Assembly: GCA_003168255.1 (NCBI GenBank)
Contig: PMSU01000055.1
Span: 42,551 to 106,550 of the forward strand
DNA: 64,000 nt
Source: Actinomycetota bacterium
GTDB lineage: Bacteria; Actinomycetota; Actinomycetes; Streptosporangiales; Streptosporangiaceae
Direction of reading: 5' to 3'
Within the stretch, counting starts at the first letter, position 1. Every line of letters starts with the position of its first letter. The notes beneath the pieces were generated by a model. That model was given only the letters and a program-made list of their open reading frames with translations, searched no databases and had not been told where the DNA came from. A program made the translations under genes and the position numbers. Below, piece by piece: positions 56,996 to 64,000 of the stretch.

Positions 56996-57267
56996 GTCGG
57001 CGGCGTCGAGGTGGTTATTGGTGTCCTGCAGGAACCGGTGTTCGGTCCGCTTGTGGTCTTTGGCCTCGGCGGTGTCGCCACCGCTGTCCTCGGCGATCGC
57101 GCGGCCCGGCTCACCCCGCGTCCCGCCTTGCTGATGACCTTCCTGAGGTCGCGGAGCTTGACCTTAGCCTGGTCATCGCCCGTGATGACGGGGTGCACGC
57201 CGTGGCCGCCCGGGACCGGATCAGCCTGGGCCAGCCGCCGGACCCGTTCCTGCGGCGGCTGCGCTGA
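56996..57267 (+). pseudogene. relic of an ADP-forming acetate-CoA ligase (C-terminal end)
   Basis: In one frame VEVVIGVLQEPVFGPLVVFG, then LGGVATAVLGDRAARLTP, match the ATP-grasp end of acyl-CoA synthetase (NDP-forming)/GNAT fusion proteins. After a frameshift and an apparent internal loss of about 30-35 codons, the next frame reads LADDLPEVAELDLSLVIARD and ends PDPFLRRLR with a stop at 57267. The rest of the ~800-residue gene is absent; 56781-56995 shows nothing I can support. Confidence 0.65.
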
Positions 57268-58168
57268 CCAGCAACAGCGTCGGCTTCACGAAGTCCGCAC
57301 CCTGCTCGCTCGCGGGAACGATGAAGACCGGGCAACGGGCATGATTCAGTACCGCATGGGTGACCGAGCCGCTACCAGGATCCACGCGTCCCTGGCCGCC
57401 GTGGCTGCCAAGCACCACCAGGTCGGCGCTGGCAGAGGCGGCCGCAAGCGCACGGCCCGGATGCGCATGGACGATCTGCTCCCCGACCTCCACATCCGGG
57501 TACTTCTCCTGCCACGGCGCGAGTAGCTGGTGCAACCGGATGAGCGCCGCTGACGACACCTGGTGCGGGTCGATGACGGGTCGGCCCGCCTCGGCCGGAT
57601 TTATGGCCGGCCGGAACCAGAACCAGGCGTGCACGGCGAGCAGGTGCGCTCGGCGGAGCGCCGCCTCCTGGAAGGCGAAAGCGAGCGTCGCCGCGGAGTC
57701 CTCAAGTTCGCGCACTCCCACCACGACCTGGCCGTGGGCCTGCGGCGTCTCCGCGCGCTCAATCACTACCGGGCAGGGGGGATGCGTGGCGAGATGCCTG
57801 CTCACCGAGCCAACGGCCGTGAGACTGCCGGCACCCTGGGAGCCGACCACGAGCATCGCGGCGCCCGCCGCGGCGTCAGCTAGGACCCGCGCAGGTTTCC
57901 CCACAAGTAGCGCGGTGTCCACCGCCAGGCCGGGGACCACCAGATCCGCCAGGTCGGCCGCGTCATCCAGGGCTTTCTCGGCTGTCGTCGTTAGTGCCGT
58001 GGTGACCACGTGGGAAGTGCTGGCCGTGCCCAAGTGCGAAGGAAGGGCAATGGCCGAAACGATCCGGAGCGGGGCGTCGTGCAGCGCGGCTTCGTTGGCC
58101 GCCCACTCCACTGCGTGCAGCGATCGATCTGAGCCGTCCGTGCCGACGACGATGGGCTTGATTGCCAT
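57221..58168 (-). CDS. tandem universal stress protein
   Basis: A 315-residue protein with two Usp domains. The first runs from PIVVGTDGSDRSLHAVEWAA to LVVGSQGAGSLTAVGSVSRHL, the second from QVVVGVRELEDSAATLAFAF to LVVLGSHGGQGRVDPGSGS, both with the G-2x-G-9x-G(S/T) ATP-binding pattern. The last ~25 residues run over the ligase relic and are Ala/Gly-rich, so the original stop may have been lost. Dual-domain USPs are typical members of the mycobacterial dormancy regulon. Confidence 0.92.
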   Translation of the reverse strand: MAIKPIVVGTDGSDRSLHAVEWAANEAALHDAPLRIVSAIALPSHLGTASTSHVVTTALTTTAEKALDDAADLADLVVPGLAVDTALLVGKPARVLADAAAGAAMLVVGSQGAGSLTAVGSVSRHLATHPPCPVVIERAETPQAHGQVVVGVRELEDSAATLAFAFQEAALRRAHLLAVHAWFWFRPAINPAEAGRPVIDPHQVSSAALIRLHQLLAPWQEKYPDVEVGEQIVHAHPGRALAAASASADLVVLGSHGGQGRVDPGSGSVTHAVLNHARCPVFIVPASEQGADFVKPTLLLVSAAAAGTGPAAGPG

Positions 58169-58247
58169 GACTGCCTCCTTGGCTGGAGCCTCAGCACCAG
58201 CTTCGGCTGTTGACAGGTCGTGCGGTCAGAGGCATTGGGCTCGAACC

Positions 58248-58267
58248 TGCGGGACCGATGGCCCTGC
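58248..58267. promoter_or_regulatory. weak DosR-box-like site between USP and DevS genes
   Basis: GGGACCGATGGCCC resembles the DosR consensus TTSGGGACTWWAGTCCCSAA at about 12 of 20 positions, 80 bp before the USP start and 166 bp before the kinase start. Confidence 0.35.
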
Positions 58268-58354
58268 CCGGCCGCTGGCCCGTCCCCCAGCCAGCGCTGG
58301 CCGGCCTGAGCGGCTAGCGGGCGCGGGTGCCCCCGCGGTGCCGCGGGCTGGTGA

Positions 58355-60148
<1,794 letters not shown>

Positions 60149-60841
60149 TCAGCGGGCCGTCCGGTCCCGTTTCTGGTCGCCGTCTTGGGGGAACAAGCGG
60201 GCGGCGTAGGCAGCGGCCTGGGTTCTGCGCTCCATGCCCAGCTTGGCGAACAGTGCGGAGACATAGTTCTTGACGGTCTTCTCGGCCAGGTACATGCGCT
60301 CGCCGATCTGCCGGTTGGTCAGCCCCTCCCCGATCAGTTCCAGGATCCGCCGTTCTTGGTCGGTGAGCTCGGAAAGCGGATCGGAACGCTCGGCCTGGTC
60401 TCGCATCCGCGCCATCACCCGGCTCGCCGCCGCCGGATCCAGCATCGATTCGCCGGAGGAGACCGTCCGGACAGCGCCGACCAGGTCGGTGCCCCGGATC
60501 TGCTTCAGCACGTAACCGGCCGCCCCGGCCATGATCGCGTCGAACAGCGCCTCGTCATCGCCGAACGAGGTAAGCATCAGGCAGGCGACCTCCGGCATTG
60601 AGGATCGGATGTCACGGCAGACGCTGACACCGTCGCCATCCGGAAGACGTACGTCGAGCACGGCAACGTCTGGCCGCAAGGCCGGAATACGGGCAAGCGC
60701 GGAGGCGGCGGTCCCCGCCTCACCCACGACCGTGATGTCGGGCTCGGCTTCGAGTACTTCCCTGACGCCGCGCCGGACGATCTCGTGATCATCGAGCAGG
60801 AACACGGTGATCACGCGGCGATCCCGTGCTGACTCATCCAT
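60149..60841 (-). CDS. devR: DevR/DosR-like LuxR-family response regulator
   Basis: A 230-residue regulator. The receiver has [18 protein letters not shown], phosphoacceptor Asp in [13 protein letters not shown], and the K of GYVLKQIRG. The DNA-binding half has [20 protein letters not shown] and [20 protein letters not shown], nearly the sequence of mycobacterial DevR. Its gene is convergent with the kinase, stops touching. ATG 60841 is used since the longer start has unrelated sequence. A strong DosR-type box lies 95-115 bp upstream, suggesting autoregulation. Confidence 0.9.
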   Translation of the reverse strand: MDESARDRRVITVFLLDDHEIVRRGVREVLEAEPDITVVGEAGTAASALARIPALRPDVAVLDVRLPDGDGVSVCRDIRSSMPEVACLMLTSFGDDEALFDAIMAGAAGYVLKQIRGTDLVGAVRTVSSGESMLDPAAASRVMARMRDQAERSDPLSELTDQERRILELIGEGLTNRQIGERMYLAEKTVKNYVSALFAKLGMERRTQAAAYAARLFPQDGDQKRDRTAR

Positions 60842-60935
60842 TCCATCTGGCGGCGCCTTTCCGTCTGAGGCGCTGACGGGCCATCCGAGCTCCCGGCGGC
60901 ATCGTTCCAACCATAGCGGCGGTCGGCCCGCCTGG

Positions 60936-60955
60936 TTAGGGACCATGGTCCCGAA
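60936..60955 (-). promoter_or_regulatory. DosR/DevR box upstream of devR
   Basis: TTAGGGACCATGGTCCCGAA matches the DosR consensus TTSGGGACTWWAGTCCCSAA at 17 of 20 positions, with a perfect GGGACCATGGTCCC core. A half-site-like CGTCCC follows near 60967. Confidence 0.75.
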
Positions 60956-60994
60956 ACCCTGACCGAACGTCCCCTGAACCCTGCCCGCGGGGTA

Positions 60995-61690
60995 TCAAGC
61001 CTGGACAGGCTGAACGCTACTCACAGCGAAGAACTCCGCATTATCGCAGTGGTCTTCATGGGGGTAGCTGAGCCTGTCCCGCACATCCACTACAGCTTCG
61101 ACATGCCGGATGTCGTCCAGCAGATACGGGGTACTAGCCTGTATTTCGACCTTCCCGGTAACTGTTACTATGCCGGATCTGACCGATATCTCGACCGTGT
61201 GCGGATCCAGCGCGAATTTGCGGGTCACAATGTCGGTCACTTCGTCGCGAATCTCGGAGTCCTCGCGGCTGAAGACACTGAGCACGTCAACCCGGCTGAC
61301 GATGCCAATCAGATGACCCCAGTCGTCCACGACCGGCAGTCGCCTGACCCGTCGGGCACTCATCAGACTCGCGGCGTCCGGCACAGTCGCGTCCCGGCCG
61401 ATTGTCACCGCTGGCCGCGTCATAAGGCCCGCTGCCAGGACCTCGTCTGCCTTTTCCTCGTCGGCCGCGCGCCGTCGAGGCCCGGCCGCGCGGCGTCCGG
61501 CGGCCTTCGCCTCCTTGGCCAGCAAGTCGCCCTCGGACACCACCCCGATCACGTGATGCTCGGAGTCCAGGACGGGCAGCGCGCTGATGTGGGCGTTGCG
61601 CATGACCTCGACGATCTCCTTGAATTCTGCGCCTTCCAGCACCGCCACCACCGTGCGGGTCATGACATCTGCGACCGTGGTCCTCTTCAT
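60995..61690 (-). CDS. CBS-pair protein with C-terminal BON domain
   Basis: A 231-residue protein with two CBS motifs (VADVMTRTVVAVLEGAEFKE to HVIGVVSEGDLLA, and GLMTRPAVTIGRDATVPDA to HLIGIVSRVDVL) that usually bind adenosine nucleotides, then a BON domain (VRSGIVTVTGKVEIQASTP). AAGGAG precedes ATG 61690 by eight bases. CBS-BON proteins are common in actinobacterial dormancy loci next to USPs and Hsp20. It probably senses ATP/AMP. Confidence 0.88.
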   Translation of the reverse strand: MKRTTVADVMTRTVVAVLEGAEFKEIVEVMRNAHISALPVLDSEHHVIGVVSEGDLLAKEAKAAGRRAAGPRRRAADEEKADEVLAAGLMTRPAVTIGRDATVPDAASLMSARRVRRLPVVDDWGHLIGIVSRVDVLSVFSREDSEIRDEVTDIVTRKFALDPHTVEISVRSGIVTVTGKVEIQASTPYLLDDIRHVEAVVDVRDRLSYPHEDHCDNAEFFAVSSVQPVQA

Positions 61691-61745
61691 AACGTCACTC
61701 CTTCCGAGTGTCAGCGCCAGTTCAGCACGGCTGCACAACACAGCG

Positions 61746-61765
61746 CACGGGCCGAAGGGCCCGAC
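61746..61765 (-). promoter_or_regulatory. weak DosR-box-like site upstream of CBS-BON gene
   Basis: CACGGGCCGAAGGGCCCGAC fits the DosR consensus at about 13 of 20 positions and is also a GGGCC/GGGCCC inverted repeat, so a hairpin is an alternative reading. Confidence 0.3.
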
Positions 61766-61881
61766 GACGGCTGACCTTCGGCCTCTTCCTGGGTCACCCG
61801 CTGATCGCTTTGCGAACGCCGATTGCCCGCCGGCTGGGCGGGCCGACAGGCAGGCGGACTTGCGGATTTATCGAATGCTGA

Positions 61882-62322
61882 TCAGGTGGGGTTGATGTGC
61901 TTGTTGAGCATCACAGGAATGCGCCGTTCCGCCTTCTCGTCATCCTGATCCTTCAGCGGAACCACCACCTCCAGGACGCCCTTGTCGTAGCTGGCCTGGA
62001 TGTGCTTCTCATCCGCGCCCGCGGGCAGCGTGATGCTGCGGGCGAAGGTGCCGTAGCGGAACTCCGAGTGATGCTTTCCCTCCGCCTCCTCGTGCCTGTC
62101 CGCCCTGATCGCCAGAACGCCGCCGTGGGACATCGTTACGTCGATGTCCTTCTCCGGGTCTACGCCGGGAAGCTCTGCTCGCAGTATGTAGCAGCCGTCC
62201 TTGACGTAGTCCTCCACCCGCAGCGGGTTCCCGTCAAGGGGGCGGAGCGCGGTTAACGGAGACTCCAGCCAGTCGAAAAGGTTGGACGGCCCCCGGTAGT
62301 CCCTGTGTGTCAGCGTGTTCAT
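61882..62322 (-). CDS. Hsp20 / alpha-crystallin small heat-shock protein
   Basis: A 146-residue holdase chaperone of the HspX/Acr type. The crystallin domain has VEDYVKDGCYILRAELPGVDPEKDIDV, then FRYGTFARSITLPAGADEKHI and the A-x-x-x-n-GVL signature YDKGVLEVVVPL, with a C-terminal RRIPV for IxI-type assembly. ATG 62322 follows an AAGG-rich stretch; the ORF's upstream part is non-coding. It sits in the DosR-like island, as hspX does in mycobacteria. Confidence 0.92.
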   Translation of the reverse strand: MNTLTHRDYRGPSNLFDWLESPLTALRPLDGNPLRVEDYVKDGCYILRAELPGVDPEKDIDVTMSHGGVLAIRADRHEEAEGKHHSEFRYGTFARSITLPAGADEKHIQASYDKGVLEVVVPLKDQDDEKAERRIPVMLNKHINPT

Positions 62323-62411
62323 CGATCGCACCTTCTCTTCCTTAGTTCTTCTCTGCACTCTCATTCCACCGTGGTGGCGTGCTGCCGCGCAGGGGGCAAA
62401 GGTGGTCAAAG

Positions 62412-62431
62412 GCCGGGACCTTCGTACTGAC
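62412..62431. promoter_or_regulatory. weak DosR-box-like site between Hsp20 and PPOX genes
   Basis: GCCGGGACCTTCGTACTGAC keeps the GGGAC half of the DosR consensus, about 12 of 20 positions overall. It lies 90 bp from each divergent start. Confidence 0.35.
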
Positions 62432-62525
62432 CTCAGGTCAGCGACAACGGCGTACTGTTACGCGGGTACAGACGCCGGGAATTTCCTCGACGCATTTTCC
62501 CGCCCAGACCTGAACAGGACCACTT

Positions 62526-63020
62526 ATGTCCGATCCCACCACCAGTAGTCTCCCTGGCAGCCCGGCCGGCCCTGAGCCGGGACATGACGCAGCGACAGCG
62601 AACCCCGAGCCAGAGCTGCTGGACGAGGCGGAGTGCCTGCGGCTGATCTCGCCGGGCGGGGTGGGCAGGCTCGCGTACTCCGGCCGGTTCGGGCCGACTG
62701 TCCTTCCGGTCAACTACATGATGTACGAGGGAAGCGTCGTATTCCGTACCGCACACGACAGCCACACGGATGAGGACCTCCGCACCGGGATACGGGGCGC
62801 CGAGTTCAAGGTGGCCTTCGAGATCGACGACATCAAGCCGGCCACACGCGAAGGGTGGAGCGTTCTGATCCAGGGCCCGGCGCATTATGTGGAATCCGAT
62901 ACCGAGCGCGCATCGGTCCTGGAAGCGGGCGTCCAACCCTGGGCCGGCGGAGCCAGGGAACTCTTCCTCCGCATTACCCCCACGCGTATCACCGGCAGGC
63001 GCGTCCGGCGGAGCGGATGA
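62526..63020 (+). CDS. pyridoxamine 5'-phosphate oxidase-fold protein
   Basis: A 164-residue split-barrel flavin or F420-binding protein. LDEAECLRLISPGGVGRLAYSG and PTVLPVNYMMYEGSVVFRT are the signature of the PPOX-type nitroreductase/flavin-binding group, several members of which are in the mycobacterial dormancy regulon. A Pro/Glu-rich N-terminus precedes the domain. The PPK2 ATG overlaps its stop codon (ATGA), so the two are co-translated. Confidence 0.87.
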   Translation: MSDPTTSSLPGSPAGPEPGHDAATANPEPELLDEAECLRLISPGGVGRLAYSGRFGPTVLPVNYMMYEGSVVFRTAHDSHTDEDLRTGIRGAEFKVAFEIDDIKPATREGWSVLIQGPAHYVESDTERASVLEAGVQPWAGGARELFLRITPTRITGRRVRRSG

Positions 63021-63862
63021 AGGCCGGCGAGAAGCCCGCTGCGACGGTGCCTACGCGGCTACCCCGCAAGATCTATGAAACGGAACTGTTCCGGCTTCAG
63101 GCGGAACTGGTGAAACTTCAGGAATGGGTTCGCGGCGAGGGCGCTCGCCTGGTCGTGGTATTCGAGGGCAGGGACGCGGCCGGCAAGGGCAGCACCATCA
63201 GCCGGGTCACCCAGTACCTCAATCCGCGCGTGGCCCGGATCGCGGCGCTGCCGATGCCGACCGAGCGCGAGCAGTCGCACTGGTATTTCCAGCGCTACAT
63301 CGCGCACCTGCCCGCGGCGGGCGAGATCGTGCTGTTCGACCGCAGCTGGTACAACCGGGCCGGCGTCGAGCACGTGATGGGATTCTGCACGAAGGAAGAG
63401 TACGGCCGCTTCCTGCACCAGTGCCCGATTTTCGAGCGGCTGCTGGTGGAGGACGGCATCCTGCTCCGCAAGTACTGGTTCTCGGTGAGCGATGACGAGC
63501 AGGAGCGCAGGTTCCGTGGCAGGCTCAACGATCCGATGCGACGCTGGAAACTGTCCCCGATGGATCTGGAGTCGATTTCCCGGTGGGAGGACTACTCCCG
63601 CGCCAAGGACGAGATGCTCGTCCACACCGACATTCCCGAGGCACCCTGGTACGTGGTGGAGAGCGCGGATAAGCGGCGCGCGCGGATCAATATGATCGCT
63701 CACTTGCTGACCACGATCGCCTACCACGATGTGCAGCAGCGGCCGTTGCGGTTGCCGCCCCGGCCGAAATCCAAGGGCTACGTGCGGGCCCCCCGGGAGT
63801 CGCAGACTTACGTTCCCGATCATGCCGCATCGGTGGTCGCGGCGGCGATCGGCTCGCAGTAG
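63017..63862 (+). CDS. ppk2: polyphosphate kinase 2 (PPK2)
   Basis: A 281-residue PPK2-family kinase, using polyphosphate to phosphorylate nucleotides. Walker A is FEGRDAAGKGSTI, Walker B is FDRSWYNRAGVEHVMG, and the lid is RFRGRLNDPMRRWKLSPMDL. A single PPK2 domain and the FDRSWYNRAG form fit class I (NDP to NTP), though class II cannot be excluded. It overlaps the PPOX gene by 4 bp. Energy recovery during hypoxia suits the surrounding dormancy genes. Confidence 0.92.
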   Translation: MKAGEKPAATVPTRLPRKIYETELFRLQAELVKLQEWVRGEGARLVVVFEGRDAAGKGSTISRVTQYLNPRVARIAALPMPTEREQSHWYFQRYIAHLPAAGEIVLFDRSWYNRAGVEHVMGFCTKEEYGRFLHQCPIFERLLVEDGILLRKYWFSVSDDEQERRFRGRLNDPMRRWKLSPMDLESISRWEDYSRAKDEMLVHTDIPEAPWYVVESADKRRARINMIAHLLTTIAYHDVQQRPLRLPPRPKSKGYVRAPRESQTYVPDHAASVVAAAIGSQ

Positions 63863-63983
63863 CTCCCGCACCCGGTCAGCTGCCTGGGTGCCCCTGCTGC
63901 CAGAGCCGCTGGAAGCCGCCGACCCCTGATGATCATTGTCCGCTGCGCTCTTGATGCGGCGCGCTAGCCGTTGCTCCGGGAGG

Positions 63984-63999
63984 CGTTCCCGCGGGAACG
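63984..63999. promoter_or_regulatory. 16-bp perfect palindrome at window edge
   Basis: CGTTCCCGCGGGAACG is a perfect inverted repeat 120 bp after the PPK2 stop. It may be an operator for a gene beyond the window, or a terminator stem. Confidence 0.4.
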
Positions 64000-64000
64000 T

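Overview
The window is about 70% GC, uses GTG and TTG starts freely, and encodes several actinobacterial families: DUF3052, a DUF6542-type membrane protein, TIGR03084, AtuA/DUF1446, a DevR/DevS pair with a DosR-type box, and many TetR regulators. It therefore comes from a soil-type actinomycete. I cannot name the genus. Short 5' UTRs or leaderless starts (TANNNT then 6-8 nt then ATG/GTG) recur and fit that group. No rRNA, tRNA, CRISPR array or intact transposase gene was seen.

Layout. 1-12.1 kb: the tail of an M1 metallopeptidase, then small regulator/enzyme pairs, several of them divergent (flavin monooxygenase/TetR, LysR/DapA-like lyase, NmrA-like reductase/MerR, HxlR/VOC), plus adenylate kinase, a DksA-like zinc finger and a Cof phosphatase. 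12.1-14.8 kb: a two-TM K+ channel with RCK domains, then an MFS gene broken by a palindrome-bearing dispersed repeat. 15-28 kb: an acyl-CoA catabolic block (acyl-CoA dehydrogenase, AMP ligase, acyl-CoA carboxylase beta and alpha subunits, TIGR03084, AtuA) resembling terpenoid/branched acyl-CoA degradation clusters, interrupted by a lipoprotein, an LCP protein and a membrane protein. 28-30.4 kb: a second, inverted copy of the dispersed repeat, a low-GC secreted protein, a TetR gene and a third copy of the palindrome.

30.5-37.8 kb: a secreted alpha/beta hydrolase, a 2,4-dienoyl-CoA-reductase-like SDR and an AMP ligase lead into a tightly packed three-gene unit: a 2OG-Fe(II) oxygenase, a SAM methyltransferase and a carnitine-type acyltransferase. 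This is my best candidate for an undescribed small-molecule pathway. 37.8-43.6 kb: enoyl-CoA hydratase, methyltransferase, TrmO and a TfoX-GrpB fusion, the divergent pairs sharing an identical bidirectional promoter core. These are followed by a secreted beta-propeller, an unusual membrane protein and a secreted protein.

43.6-49 kb: TetR, AMP ligase, saccharopine-dehydrogenase-like protein, SDR and TetR (a second lipid-type catabolic cluster). 48.8-56.8 kb: a siderophore-interacting-type flavoprotein coupled to a C-terminally truncated acyl-CoA synthetase-like protein, DUF3052, SRPBCC, lipoprotein, PAP2, a zinc-ribbon membrane protein whose 5' end abuts a 25-bp tandem array, an alcohol dehydrogenase with a divergent TetR, and a methyltransferase. 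57-64 kb: a dormancy (DosR-like) island with a relic ADP-forming CoA ligase, a universal stress protein, DevS-like kinase, DevR-like regulator, CBS-BON protein, Hsp20, PPOX-family protein and PPK2, with one strong and several weak DosR-type boxes.

A property of the whole window is a high density of short tandem repeats (8-33 bp units), concentrated at gene ends and starts.
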